Position numbers and translations under genes: made by a program. This document shows, piece after piece, positions 1-9,612 of a stretch of DNA of 64,000 nucleotides; position 1 is the stretch's first letter; every line of letters starts with the position of its first letter. The notes beneath the pieces are model-generated. The model was given only the letters and a program-made list of their open reading frames with translations, was not told where the DNA came from and ran no database searches. The stretch spans positions 330,272-394,271 of the forward strand of contig NZ_PJJN01000036.1 in NCBI RefSeq assembly GCF_002929825.1, given 5' to 3'. This DNA is from Cryobacterium sp. Y29 (lineage in GTDB: Bacteria > Actinomycetota > Actinomycetes > Actinomycetales > Microbacteriaceae).

Positions 1-92
1 TGCTGTTTCGCCGTAACTCCATCTCGGGTGCCGTCGAGGTGCTCGCTCGCAGTGGCAGCGGCATCACGCTGAACGCCGCGCTGCACGCCTAG
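1..92 (+). CDS. C-terminal end of an unidentified protein (partial)
   Basis: The reading frame with codons starting at position 3 is open from the window edge to a TAG at 90-92. It gives about 29 residues ending in ITLNAALHA. The length and the absence of any motif do not allow a family call. It is followed by a 94-bp gap before the next gene on the same strand. Most of the gene lies outside the window. Confidence 0.5.
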   Translation, partial: LFRRNSISGAVEVLARSGSGITLNAALHA

Positions 93-186
93 ACGGCGGC
101 CGCCAAGCGGATGTCGGCGGGTTCCGCTAGCATCCGGGTAGCGGCATCCGTTCGGGTGGGGATCGCGCGATTCGCGAGGGAGTGAT

Positions 187-2895
187 GTGGGCACCGACGC
201 ACCGCGCAGCAGGGGGCACCGTCGCGTTCGGCGGGTGTTGATCGCGCTCGGTATCGTGGTCAGCCTGGTTGTGGTCACCGCGGGTCTCGGGGTCTGGACG
301 GTCACGCGGTCGTTTCCAACACTGGCCGGCACCATCGACATTCCGGGGCTCACCGACACGGTCACGGTCACCCGCGATGACGCCGGAATTCCCCAGATCA
401 CCGCGAAGACCGCTGCCGACCTGTTTCTCGCCGAGGGCTACGTGCATGCGCAGGACCGGTTTTGGGAGATGGACTTTCGCCGGCACATCACGAGCGGGCG
501 ACTGTCGGAACTGTTCGGAGAAAGCCAGGTCGGCACCGACACATTCGTGCGCACGCTCGGCTGGCGAGCCGTCGCCGAGCAGGAGGTTGCCCTTCTCGAC
601 CCGGTCAACCTCGGTTACTACCAGGCCTACGCCGATGGCGTGAATGCCTACCTGAGCACCCACCACGGAGCCGATCTGTCGCTCGAGTATGCCGTCTTGG
701 GCCTCCAGAACCCCGGATACGAGGTGGAACCGTGGACCCCGGCCGACTCCGTCGCGTGGCTGAAAGCCATGGCCTGGGACCTGCGTTCCAACCTCGACGA
801 CGAGATCGACCGCGCCCTGCTGTCAACCACGCTCACCCCCACCGAGGTGAGCCAACTGCACCCGAACTTTCCGTCCGACCAGCACCCCACCATCACCGGC
901 AGCCAGGCCATCACCAAGCCGTCACCCGGGGCGCTGGCCGCTCGGCCGAACGTTGATTCAACGGATATCCCCGCCGCCGACCACAGCGCCACCCCGGGCA
1001 CCGAGTCCAACGCACCCGGTTCCAGTTCCGGTTCCGGTTCCGGTTCCGGTTCCGTCGATTCGTACGCGCGGGCTCTCACCGAGTTGCGCTCGCACCTCGG
1101 GTCGGTGCCTGAATTACTCGGACCGGCCGGCGGGGAGATCGGTTCCAATTCCTGGGTCGTCGCCGGGGCCCTCACCGACACCGGCAAACCCCTGCTCGCC
1201 AACGATCCGCACCTCGGCCCGGCGCTGCCCGCGGTCTGGTACCAGGTGGGGTTACGCTGCCAGTCGATCACAGTCGACTGCCCGTTCGACGTTGCCGGGT
1301 ACAGCTTTTCGGGACTACCCGGCGTGATCATCGGGCACAATGAGCGCATCGCCTGGGGGTTCACCAACCTCGGCCCTGACGTCGCTGATCTCTATATCGA
1401 GAAAATCACCGGCGACAGCTACGAGTTGGACGGCGTTCTCAGGCCCCTGCTGCTGCGCGACGAAAAGATCTCCGTCGCCGGCGGTGACGACGTCAAGCTC
1501 GAGATTCGCTCGACCGAACACGGTCCGCTGCTGAGCGGTTTCGAGGGCACCGCCTACCCCCAGATCGCCAGTGACTTTCCGGAGGCGGCAGGCCTGCCTC
1601 CAACTCCGACCGCCGAGGCGGGTGCTGACCCGACCGGCACTGACCCAACTAGCACTGAGCCAACCACGTATGAGCTGTCGTTACAGTGGACGGCGCTCAC
1701 GCCGGGGCATACAGCATCCGCTATTTTCGCCCTGAACCAGGCGACCGACTGGACCAGTTTTCGTGCCGCGGCCGCCCTGTTCGAGGTGCCGGCGCAGAAC
1801 CTGACCTATGCCGACGTCGACGGAAATATCGGCTATCAAGCGCCCGGACTTATCCCCATTCGGGCCAGCGGCGACGGTACCCTGCCGGTGCCGGGCTATA
1901 CCAGCCAGTATGGCTGGACCGGATACATCCCCTTTGACGCCCTGCCCAGCACGTTCAATCCGCCGAGCGGATACATCGTCACGGCCAATAACGCGGCCAC
2001 CGACCAGACCTACCCCTACCTACTGACCGCCGATTGGGACCTGGGTTATCGGGCAAACCAGATCACGGCTCGGCTGCAGGAACTCATTGCCGCGAAGACC
2101 CCGCTGACCGCAGAGCTGATGAGCGAGATTCAGGGCGACAACTACAGCGCCATCGCGGCGGCACTGGTGCCGGCCCTACAGCAGGTGCGGCTCACCGGCG
2201 ACGCCACCGAAGCACAGAAGTTGCTCGACGGCTGGGACTACCAAATGGACGCCGACAGTGCCGCCGCCGCGTATTTCAACGTGATCTGGCGCACGCTTGT
2301 GCACGATATATTTACCGGCAAGATTGACGCGGGCGCTGCCCTCACCGGCGGTGATCGCGCCTTCTCCGTGATCACGAGCCTCCTCGCCGAGCCGAACTCC
2401 CCGTGGTGGTCCAACGCTGCCTACGGAACCGTCGGGCAGAACAGCATGCTGCGCCGAGTAATGACGGATGCCGCGGTCGAGGCTGCCGACCTCATGGGAT
2501 CGAACCCGACGGACTGGCAGTGGGGCAGCATCCACACCCTTGAGCTCACCAACCAGAGCTTCGGCAAGTCCGGGATTGCCCCGCTGGAATGGTTGTTCAA
2601 CCGCGGTCCGTACGAGCTCGCCGGAAGTTCAGCCGTCGTCAACGCGGTCGGCTGGGATGCCACCTCGGGCTACCAAGTGGACTGGGTACCGTCGATGCGA
2701 CAAGTCGTCAGCCTGGAGAACTTCGACGACTCCAGCTGGATCAACCTCACCGGGGCATCCGGGCACGCTTTCCACCCCAACTACACCGACCAGGCGCCGC
2801 TCTGGCGCGACCACGAAACCCGCCCCTGGCTGTTCACCCCCGCTGCCATCAACGGCAATGCGGCCAACACCCTGACCCTCGAGCCGGCGTCGTAG
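187..2895 (+). CDS. Penicillin acylase family protein (Ntn hydrolase)
   Basis: This 902-residue protein has the layout of the penicillin amidase family: periplasmic or extracytoplasmic amidases that self-cleave into alpha and beta chains. One membrane segment at about residues 17-43 anchors or exports it. The conserved motif GSNSWVV places the nucleophile serine at about residue 320, which would become the N-terminus of the beta chain. It is followed by the typical LLANDPHL segment. Later conserved features include a substrate-pocket region (AWGFTN) and VTANN. The start is GTG with AGGGAG six bases upstream. A low-complexity Gly-Ser stretch at about residues 277-290 lies in the presumed excised linker. 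The natural substrate cannot be read from sequence; acyl-homoserine lactones, beta-lactams or acyl peptides are all possible for the family. Confidence 0.9.
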   Translation: MGTDAPRSRGHRRVRRVLIALGIVVSLVVVTAGLGVWTVTRSFPTLAGTIDIPGLTDTVTVTRDDAGIPQITAKTAADLFLAEGYVHAQDRFWEMDFRRHITSGRLSELFGESQVGTDTFVRTLGWRAVAEQEVALLDPVNLGYYQAYADGVNAYLSTHHGADLSLEYAVLGLQNPGYEVEPWTPADSVAWLKAMAWDLRSNLDDEIDRALLSTTLTPTEVSQLHPNFPSDQHPTITGSQAITKPSPGALAARPNVDSTDIPAADHSATPGTESNAPGSSSGSGSGSGSVDSYARALTELRSHLGSVPELLGPAGGEIGSNSWVVAGALTDTGKPLLANDPHLGPALPAVWYQVGLRCQSITVDCPFDVAGYSFSGLPGVIIGHNERIAWGFTNLGPDVADLYIEKITGDSYELDGVLRPLLLRDEKISVAGGDDVKLEIRSTEHGPLLSGFEGTAYPQIASDFPEAAGLPPTPTAEAGADPTGTDPTSTEPTTYELSLQWTALTPGHTASAIFALNQATDWTSFRAAAALFEVPAQNLTYADVDGNIGYQAPGLIPIRASGDGTLPVPGYTSQYGWTGYIPFDALPSTFNPPSGYIVTANNAATDQTYPYLLTADWDLGYRANQITARLQELIAAKTPLTAELMSEIQGDNYSAIAAALVPALQQVRLTGDATEAQKLLDGWDYQMDADSAAAAYFNVIWRTLVHDIFTGKIDAGAALTGGDRAFSVITSLLAEPNSPWWSNAAYGTVGQNSMLRRVMTDAAVEAADLMGSNPTDWQWGSIHTLELTNQSFGKSGIAPLEWLFNRGPYELAGSSAVVNAVGWDATSGYQVDWVPSMRQVVSLENFDDSSWINLTGASGHAFHPNYTDQAPLWRDHETRPWLFTPAAINGNAANTLTLEPAS
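1018..1053 (+). repeat. In-frame GGTTCC hexanucleotide repeat in the acylase linker
   Basis: Six consecutive GGTTCC-type units (one with AGT in place of GGT) encode alternating Gly-Ser between the alpha and beta chains of the acylase. Such an in-frame 6-bp repeat can change length by slippage without breaking the frame. Confidence 0.75.
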
Positions 2896-2984
2896 GGAGA
2901 AGCTCCCCTAGCCTCATTTAGAACGGGACACCAGCCTGTGGATAAGTTAAATGGGATCGTAGTAATCCGGTCTATGGTGACCGC

Positions 2985-3593
2985 ATGCGAAATCCACCAC
3001 GTCGCCGCCGCGTGCACAGAGTTGTGCTCGCTGCTGGTAGCTTAACGCTCGCCGTCGCGACGTTGAGCGGATGCTCCGCCGCTCCCGTACCCACCGAAAC
3101 AGCAGTGCCGGTCCCGTCAGAAACCGCCAAGCCCACCGATTCGCCCCCGGTCTTTGCCTCCAACGACGAGGCCCTGGCTGCCGCCAAGGCCGCGTATACG
3201 AAATACCTCTCCCTCGGCGATTCTGCCGGTGCAACAGATTCTGATTCTTGGAAGGAATACTTGGCCCTCACGACAGGAACGGAACACGATGGTGCAGCGC
3301 AAGCGGGCAAGCTGATGAAGGAAAAAGGCTGGTCCTTTACCGGAGTCACCCTGTTTGATTCGATGACCATTCAGTCGTCACGAGCCTTGCCAGATTCTAC
3401 TTGGGAGATACGCACTTATTTGTGCCTAGACCTGAGCGCCTCCGACACTGTCAACGAATCCGGTGACTCTGTAGTCAAACACGACGAGCCCCGCTCGCCG
3501 ATGATCGTTGTCTTCGTTACACCCGATAAAAATTCGCGACAATTGCTGATTTCGGAGTCCCCCATATGGTCCGGTTCAAACTTCTGCTCGTAA
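2985..3593 (+). CDS. Hypothetical lipoprotein
   Basis: 202 residues. A basic N-terminus (NPPRRRRVHR), a hydrophobic stretch and the lipobox LSGC with the cysteine at about residue 30 mark a secreted lipoprotein anchored on the outer face of the membrane. A Pro/Thr/Glu-rich spacer follows. The rest matches no family I recognise. The 3' part is less GC-rich than neighbouring genes. Its last 28 bases overlap the start of the next gene in another frame, so the two are probably translated together and may act as a pair. Confidence 0.75.
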   Translation: MRNPPRRRRVHRVVLAAGSLTLAVATLSGCSAAPVPTETAVPVPSETAKPTDSPPVFASNDEALAAAKAAYTKYLSLGDSAGATDSDSWKEYLALTTGTEHDGAAQAGKLMKEKGWSFTGVTLFDSMTIQSSRALPDSTWEIRTYLCLDLSASDTVNESGDSVVKHDEPRSPMIVVFVTPDKNSRQLLISESPIWSGSNFCS

Positions 3594-4447
3594 TCACAGC
3601 CCTGGCAACGATGACTCTCACCCTTGCAACTTCAACGCCCTCCCACGCGGATCTTACTGACTGCACCTTTTCCCAGAAGAAAGCGGGACTCTGCCCGGAT
3701 GGTCCGGAAACGGGCGGGAAGGCTATCGGCGGCGGCGTTGATCTGACGGCAGATACCACCACGGGCTCAAGCGGTACCGGAACCTCAAGTCACCCACGAC
3801 GAGGACTCGGGGGAACAAACACCCTGGCGCCGCCGAGAGTGTGCGCAAACGGCGACCCGGCGAAGCCCGGCATCAACACCATCCCCTGCGGCAACGGCTC
3901 CTTCCTACCCTTCGCCCGCCCCAACACCCCCACAACCCCCTGCACCGTATGCTCCCCCTCAACCATCGTGAGCGTCACCGACCTGCAAAACTTCCCCGCC
4001 TACGCAGCCCCCACAAACATGGAACCCAACGGCTGGACCATCGTCGGACTGCCCACAAATTTCTGGGCCGACGCATCCGCGCAAATCCAAGAAGGACTAC
4101 TCCTCGGCGAACCCGCCCAAGTCATGTTCACCCCGACAAGCTACCGCTGGGACTACGGAGACAGCAACACCGCCTCAACCCCAACAGGCGGCTCGAACTG
4201 GACAACACTCAACCTCACCGAATTCTCCAACACCACCACCAGCCACACCTACACCACCAAAGGCACCTACACGGTCATCCTCACCGTCGACTACCGCGCC
4301 GACTACAGCTTCGGCGACCAAGGCTGGCGGCCCGTCGAAGGCGTCGTCACCGTGCCATCAGCCCCCTTCACCGTTATAGCCGCCAAAGAATCCACCGTGC
4401 TCGTCGCCGAAGACTGCAACACCAACCCCCGCGGACCCGGCTGCTGA
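3566..4447 (+). CDS. Secreted protein with a PKD-like domain
   Basis: 293 residues. The N-terminus is a signal peptide (hydrophobic core from about residue 4, cleavage near SHADL), so the protein is exported. A small Cys-containing middle region precedes a PKD-like beta-sandwich at about residues 190-245, recognised by YRWDYGDSN and by HTYTTKGTYTVILTV. It overlaps the upstream lipoprotein gene by 28 bases, which suggests coupling. No catalytic motif is visible; PKD-like domains usually mediate protein or carbohydrate contacts. From about 3,880 the coding strand becomes strongly C-rich and G-poor, unlike the 5' part of this gene and its neighbour. Confidence 0.75.
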   Translation: MVRFKLLLVITALATMTLTLATSTPSHADLTDCTFSQKKAGLCPDGPETGGKAIGGGVDLTADTTTGSSGTGTSSHPRRGLGGTNTLAPPRVCANGDPAKPGINTIPCGNGSFLPFARPNTPTTPCTVCSPSTIVSVTDLQNFPAYAAPTNMEPNGWTIVGLPTNFWADASAQIQEGLLLGEPAQVMFTPTSYRWDYGDSNTASTPTGGSNWTTLNLTEFSNTTTSHTYTTKGTYTVILTVDYRADYSFGDQGWRPVEGVVTVPSAPFTVIAAKESTVLVAEDCNTNPRGPGC

Positions 4448-4651
4448 ACCGACACAACCACCACACGCCCGACATCGACACGTTCACCACAACGCCGTGT
4501 TCGCGTTGGTCATAGCGACGGCGTCCCAACCTCGAATCACCGCTACTGCTACCTCGCCCGTAACCCGAGCGATAAGACTCTCCCCTACCGTGCTGTCTGG
4601 GTGTACCCACAAGGTTGAAACCCGCACTGCACCGCTTCAATCCGTGGGCTG

Positions 4652-6139
4652 CTATCGGGATTTAGACTCGAGGTAGGTTACAGCCTCGGTTGCGGACCAG
4701 CCCTGGGGGTGCGCGGCACGCAAGGCGGTGACCCCGTCGAGGTCAGTACCGAGAGTGACCAGCGGCAACTCCTCGTATCCATCTCGCCGGGTCTGGCTGA
4801 GTCCGACGTTGGCCGTGAGGGCGTTGCACAAGCATTTGCGGCCGGCGGCCTCCCCGCTGGAACCGCCCTTGCGCACAAACGTCGCAACCGGTTCGGCTGG
4901 GCACCGGTAGCCAAGCACTCCGGGGGCGCGTTCGTACGGCACCCGGAGATAACCGAGATCGCACAGGCGCGGGCGCTCTTCATACAGGGTGGCGTCCGAC
5001 AGGGTTCCCGGCAGCGTCGCGACTTTGAACGGGAATCCTGTCGAGGAGGCCAGCGGATCGGTACGAATCTCCAGCCCCTGGCTGTCGATTTGGCGGAGCA
5101 GCTGCTCCCGCAGGGTCTCGTCGAGGCCGGATTCGGCCGCGAGGGCGAACAGCGTCCCCACCTGAACGCCAGCAGCACCATTCGCGAGGGCTTCGCTGAC
5201 CCGCTCGGGGGTGCCGTAACCACCGGCGACCCAGAACGGCAGGCCGACCGCTGCGACCTTCGCCAGATCGGCATCATCCCGGGGGCCGTAGACGGGTTGG
5301 CCGTCGTCATCGAGGGAACCGCGTCCGCGCGGAGGCGCATTGTGCCCGCCGGCCCGCGGCCCTTCGATGATGAAGCCGTCGGGACGCGTGGACTCCTCCC
5401 GGGTCAGGTACACAGCGAGCACATGGGCAGCGACGATCGCCAGAAAACGGGGGCGGTGTAACGGCGGCAGTCCTCCACCGGTCAGGGCTTCCGGATCGAA
5501 CTCGACGGAGTATCTGGTGGTGGAGTTCTCGACGTGCAGGTCGAGCGCCCGGGTCTCGTGCCGGGCCAGCCCGGTGAGCAGCGCAGGTATCTCGGCCGGG
5601 ATTCCAGCTCCCATCAACACATAGTCGACGCCAGCCAACATTGCTCCATAGGCCGCGCTCGGCGTGGCCAATTGCACCTTCTCCAAAAAATTGATGCCGA
5701 CCAGACCATCGTGTCCCTCCTTGGCCAGCCAGACTTCGACGAAGTTCGCGACAACACTCAACTCAAGCGATTTCACGAGCGGATGCTGGCTGACCTTCGC
5801 GATGGGAAGGTATGGAATTCCAGAGCGACGGCCACCGTCCCGAAAGTATTTCCGCAGTACGCGGTCGGCCAGGGCCGGCACCGGGAAGTGAGCCAACGCG
5901 CGGCGCACGTGGCCACCCGCGTCGCCGTCCTGCAAGCGCCTTGCGATGACCGTGTCGAGAGCGGTACCGCTGACGACACCGAGCTGCCCCGCCTTGGACA
6001 CCGCGCGGGCGAGTTGCCACGATGACACGGCAACGCCCATGCCGCCCTGAATGATGGTCGGCAGCGCCTGCGTTGGGCGCGGAGTCGTGGGAGTGGCCGT
6101 CGCAAGTATCACGGACGCAGTCATCTGGAGCAGAGTCAT
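4652..6139 (-). CDS. Nitronate monooxygenase / PfaD-like flavin oxidoreductase
   Basis: 495 residues with the FMN-dependent TIM-barrel of the nitronate monooxygenase (2-nitropropane dioxygenase) superfamily: IIQGGMGVAVS at the N-terminus, GPRAGGHN in the middle, and WVAGGYGTPE plus GAAGVQVGTLFAL for phosphate binding. At 495 residues it is about 150 longer than ordinary nitronate monooxygenases. The C-terminal extension with a KCLCNALTANVG segment resembles PfaD-type trans-enoyl reductases. No polyketide or polyunsaturated fatty acid synthase genes lie nearby, so the partner and substrate are unknown. The first ATG is preceded by GAAAGG at a good distance; a second ATG lies five codons in. 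Confidence 0.8.
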   Translation of the reverse strand: MTLLQMTASVILATATPTTPRPTQALPTIIQGGMGVAVSSWQLARAVSKAGQLGVVSGTALDTVIARRLQDGDAGGHVRRALAHFPVPALADRVLRKYFRDGGRRSGIPYLPIAKVSQHPLVKSLELSVVANFVEVWLAKEGHDGLVGINFLEKVQLATPSAAYGAMLAGVDYVLMGAGIPAEIPALLTGLARHETRALDLHVENSTTRYSVEFDPEALTGGGLPPLHRPRFLAIVAAHVLAVYLTREESTRPDGFIIEGPRAGGHNAPPRGRGSLDDDGQPVYGPRDDADLAKVAAVGLPFWVAGGYGTPERVSEALANGAAGVQVGTLFALAAESGLDETLREQLLRQIDSQGLEIRTDPLASSTGFPFKVATLPGTLSDATLYEERPRLCDLGYLRVPYERAPGVLGYRCPAEPVATFVRKGGSSGEAAGRKCLCNALTANVGLSQTRRDGYEELPLVTLGTDLDGVTALRAAHPQGWSATEAVTYLESKSR

Positions 6140-6578
6140 GGGCGAACCTTTCAGTGACGGACACCACGGCTGGGCGCCCTTTCACAGACTATTCCCGTGC
6201 ATATTCCGCCCCACGAATACGTTCCGCAGGTCCATGCCAGCTCTGGTCAAAAGCAAAAAGCTGAAAGCGGAAGGCAGACGGCGGACGGCGCACTCAACGA
6301 GGGACAGCCGACGCCCGGGCGATGCTGGGCGTCGGTCCGCACGCTCGTCCGTGCGGAAGTACCCACAAATAATCACTGCGCCGTCGCTCGAAGCAGGCCA
6401 CCACGTCAGCGCCCCTCACGCCAGACGACAGTCACCAGAGCACATCACAGCGATTGCTCTTCAGGCATCCACCCGTTGCCAGCGCGACCGCGCTAGCAAC
6501 CCGTGGTTGCGCCCCTGTTCGTAGTGAGCGGGGTCTTCACCCCTGGGTCATTTGCGCAGGAAGAGTGCAGGAGCGATG
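6140..6578. other. Intergenic region without a gene
   Basis: About 440 bp between the start of the flavin oxidoreductase and the stop of citrate synthase, both on the minus strand. An inverted repeat, CCGACGCCC (6,308-6,316) with GGGCGTCGG (6,327-6,335), could be the transcription terminator of gltA. The remainder should hold the promoter of the oxidoreductase gene. No convincing coding sequence is seen. Confidence 0.5.
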
Positions 6579-7904
6579 CTATTTGCGGGGGTAGTCGCGG
6601 GCCGGGGAACCCACGTAGAGCTGCTGCGGGCGGCCGATCTTGGTGGCCGGATCCTCGTTCATCTCACGCCAGTGCGCAACCCAGCCGGGCAGACGACCGA
6701 TCGCGAAGAGCACGGTGAACATGCGCGTCGGAAAGCCCATCGCCTTGTAGATGACGCCGGTGTAGAAGTCGACATTGGGGTACAGGCGACGTTCCTTGAA
6801 GTAATCGTCATTGAGCGCAATGTGCTCAAGTTCCTGCGCAATGTCGAGCAGGTCGTCCTGCACGCCCAGAGCGGCCAACACCTCATGGGCGCTCTCCTTG
6901 ACCAGGGTGGCGCGCGGGTCGTAGTTCTTGTAAACCCGGTGCCCGAAGCCCATGAGCTTCACGCCCTGCTCTTTATTCTTGACGCGTTCGACGTACTTTT
7001 CGACGCCCTGGCCAGATGCCTGGATCTCACCGAGCATCGATAATACGGCTTCATTGGCTCCGCCGTGCAGCGGTCCGAACAGCGCGTTGATGCCAGAGGA
7101 GACCGACGCGAATAGGTTGGCCTCCGTCGAGCCGACCAGGCGCACCGTCGAGGTCGACGCGTTCTGCTCGTGATCTTCGTGCAGCATGAGTAGGCGTTCA
7201 AGGGCCTTACTGACGACCGGGTTGATCTCGTAGGGCTCGGCCATGTTGCCGAAGTTGAGCTTGAGAAAGTTGTCGACGAAGCTCAGGGAGTTGTCGGGGT
7301 AGAGAAAGGCCTGACCGACGCTCTTCTTGTGCGCGTAGGCGGCCATGACCGGCAGCTTGGCCAGAAGGCGAATGGTCGAAATCTCGACCTGTTCCGGGTC
7401 CCTCGGGTCGAGCGAGTCCTGGTAAAAAGTGGACAGTGCCGAGACGCCCGAGGCGAGCACACTCATCGGGTGCGCCTTGTGCGGCAGGGAATCAAAGAAC
7501 CGACGCATGTCTTCGTGCAAGAGCGTGTGATGGCGGATGCGATCGTCAAAGTTAGCCAGTTCACTCGCGCTGGGCAGATCACCATAGATCAACAGCCAGG
7601 CCGTCTCGAGAAAGTTCGAGTTCTGAGCGATCTGTTCGATCGGATACCCGCGATAGCGCAGGATACCGGCGTCACCGTCGATGTAGGTGATCGCGGAGCG
7701 AGTTGCCGCAGTATTCACGAAACCGTAGTCCAGCGTGGTGAGGCCGGTTTTCTTGGTCAGGGTGGAGATGTCGATGCTCGACACGCCGTCCACACTGGTC
7801 AGGATTGGGAACTCTGCACTCCCGCCGGGAAAAGTAATGGTGACCTTATTCGGGTCAGCGCTCATCGGTTCGCCGGATGTTGTGTGCTGCGCGACGTCGG
7901 TCAC
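6579..7904 (-). CDS. gltA: Citrate synthase
   Basis: Condenses oxaloacetate and acetyl-CoA to citrate at the entry of the TCA cycle, in the cytoplasm. The 441-residue protein is of normal length for the hexameric type II enzyme. It carries the active-site segments GPLHGGANEAV and MGFGHRVYKNYDPRA, and the N-terminal segment TTLDYGFVNTAATRS. I chose the GTG at 7,902-7,904 because GAGGAGG lies just upstream; the frame continues 16 codons further but without such a site. It stands alone, with the flavin oxidoreductase downstream and dapC upstream on the same strand. Confidence 0.95.
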   Translation of the reverse strand: MTDVAQHTTSGEPMSADPNKVTITFPGGSAEFPILTSVDGVSSIDISTLTKKTGLTTLDYGFVNTAATRSAITYIDGDAGILRYRGYPIEQIAQNSNFLETAWLLIYGDLPSASELANFDDRIRHHTLLHEDMRRFFDSLPHKAHPMSVLASGVSALSTFYQDSLDPRDPEQVEISTIRLLAKLPVMAAYAHKKSVGQAFLYPDNSLSFVDNFLKLNFGNMAEPYEINPVVSKALERLLMLHEDHEQNASTSTVRLVGSTEANLFASVSSGINALFGPLHGGANEAVLSMLGEIQASGQGVEKYVERVKNKEQGVKLMGFGHRVYKNYDPRATLVKESAHEVLAALGVQDDLLDIAQELEHIALNDDYFKERRLYPNVDFYTGVIYKAMGFPTRMFTVLFAIGRLPGWVAHWREMNEDPATKIGRPQQLYVGSPARDYPRK

Positions 7905-8097
7905 GGAGCCTCCTCGGGTATCACTGCCGGATGAAATGTGACGACGCGTCACTGAATCGGCCAGTGTTCAAGCTGCTGTGGTCGACTCCGTCGCGACTAC
8001 AGCCTAATCGGCCTGACCACCCGCTGTTGCATCAGCTAAGAGTTCGGTCGATTCGTTGGCAGATGTCCACAAGCCCCAAGCCCAGACAAACGCTGCT

Positions 8098-9198
8098 TCA
8101 GACCGACAGGCGTGCTGCTGCTGCGGCAATACGCTCGTCGGTCGCGGTGAGCGAAAATCGCACGTGCTCAGGGTAGACATCACCATAGAACGGACCGGGA
8201 CCAGCCAGAATGCCGAGGGCAGCCATCCGTTCGATGGATTGCCATGCGGGTCGTCCCTCGGTCGCCCACAGGTAGAGCCCCGCCTCGCTGCGATCGATGC
8301 GAAAGCCGGCCTCCTCCAGCGCGGGACGCAGCACAGCGCGGCGTGCACGATAGCGCTCCTTCTGAACGCTCACGTGCTCGTCGTCGCCGAGAGCGGCGAT
8401 CATTGCCGCCTGCAGCGGCGCCGGAAGCATGAGGCCGGCGTGTTTGCGCACGGTCAGCACGCGGTCGAGTACGCCGCTGCAGCCGGCCGCGAAGGCCGCC
8501 CGATAGCCCGCCATATTGGACTGCTTGCTGAGTGAGTAGATCGCGACGATTTTGCGTCGGTCGCCGTCAATAACTCGGGGGTCAAGGATGCTCGGGATCG
8601 CCTCGGCATTCCACGGGGCGTCCCAGCCAAGCTCGGCATAACACTCGTCGCTCACGATCACGGCGTCGAGTTCGCGGGCGCGCGCAACGGCAGCACGCAG
8701 GTCGTCGACCGACAATACTCGGCCGTCCGGGTTTCCGGGGCTGTTCAACCAGATCAGCTTGGTCGATTCGGGCCACTCGGCCGGATCATCAGAGGCCACG
8801 GCCACAGCACCGGCCATAGCGGCACCGATCGCGTAGGTCGGGTAGGCCGCCCGCGGGTGCACGATCGTGTCGCCATCGCCGAGGCCGAACATGAACGGCA
8901 TGAGCGCCACGAGCTCCTTGGAACCGATCGTGGGCAACACGTTCTTGGGATCCAGCCCAGTGACACCGCGGCGCCGGGCATACCAGGCGATGATCGCCTG
9001 CTGCAGGGCGGGCGTACCGACGGTTTGCGGATAAGCGTGGGCATCCGTTGCCGTGCGCAGCGCCTGCTGCACGACGTCGGGCGTGGCATCGACCGGTGAA
9101 CCGATCGACAGGTCGACGATCCCGCCTGGATGCTGCCGAGCCTGTTCGGCGAACGGAACCATCTGGTCCCAAGGGTAGTCCGGAAGCGGCTTCAGCAC
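8098..9198 (-). CDS. dapC: Succinyldiaminopimelate transaminase
   Basis: PLP-dependent class I/II aminotransferase, 366 residues, converting N-succinyl-2-amino-6-ketopimelate to N-succinyl-LL-diaminopimelate in lysine and peptidoglycan precursor synthesis. The PLP lysine sits in SLSKQSNMAGYR, and the substrate arginine region is near the C-terminus (VRFSLT). The N-terminal LPDYPWDQ is typical of actinobacterial DapC. It starts with GTG nine bases after the fdxA stop, in the fdxA-dapC arrangement common in actinobacteria, so the assignment rests on both sequence and context. The ribosome binding site is weak, which suggests translational coupling to fdxA. Confidence 0.9.
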   Translation of the reverse strand: MLKPLPDYPWDQMVPFAEQARQHPGGIVDLSIGSPVDATPDVVQQALRTATDAHAYPQTVGTPALQQAIIAWYARRRGVTGLDPKNVLPTIGSKELVALMPFMFGLGDGDTIVHPRAAYPTYAIGAAMAGAVAVASDDPAEWPESTKLIWLNSPGNPDGRVLSVDDLRAAVARARELDAVIVSDECYAELGWDAPWNAEAIPSILDPRVIDGDRRKIVAIYSLSKQSNMAGYRAAFAAGCSGVLDRVLTVRKHAGLMLPAPLQAAMIAALGDDEHVSVQKERYRARRAVLRPALEEAGFRIDRSEAGLYLWATEGRPAWQSIERMAALGILAGPGPFYGDVYPEHVRFSLTATDERIAAAAARLSV

Positions 9199-9207
9199 GA
9201 AAATCGC

Positions 9208-9531
9208 TTAGTGCTGAACCTGCGGTGGCAGTGCGGAGATGACGGGGTGGTCCTTGGCGAGAACACCGATTTTGGCGGCTCCTCCGGGGGAGCCGATATC
9301 GTCGAAGAATTCGACGTTGGCTTTGTAGTAATCGGACCACTGTTCGGGCAGGTCATCTTCGTAGTAAATGGCCTCGACCGGGCAGACCGGTTCGCAGGCG
9401 CCGCAGTCGACGCACTCGTCCGGATGAATATAGAGGGAGCGTTCGCCCTCATAAATGCAGTCCACCGGACATTCATCGATGCAGGCACGATCTTTCACAT
9501 CGACGCACGGAAGAGCGATCACATACGTCAC
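9208..9531 (-). CDS. fdxA: Ferredoxin (3Fe-4S/4Fe-4S type)
   Basis: A 107-residue seven-iron ferredoxin, a soluble electron carrier. Counting from the chosen GTG, the cysteines are at 9, 17, 21 and 25 (first cluster region, C-x7-C-x3-CP) and at 40, 43, 46 and 50 (CxxCxxCxxxCP). The start [11 protein letters not shown] matches the family, and GAAGGG precedes it by about 12 bases. The frame is open ten codons further upstream but without support. It forms an operon with dapC immediately downstream. Confidence 0.93.
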   Translation of the reverse strand: MTYVIALPCVDVKDRACIDECPVDCIYEGERSLYIHPDECVDCGACEPVCPVEAIYYEDDLPEQWSDYYKANVEFFDDIGSPGGAAKIGVLAKDHPVISALPPQVQH

Positions 9532-9612
9532 AGGCTGGGGGTTCCCTTCAAGAGCGGACACTTGATTGTACGCCCCCTCGGTCAGGCCACTTTTCGTATT
9601 ACGCGGCGCTGG

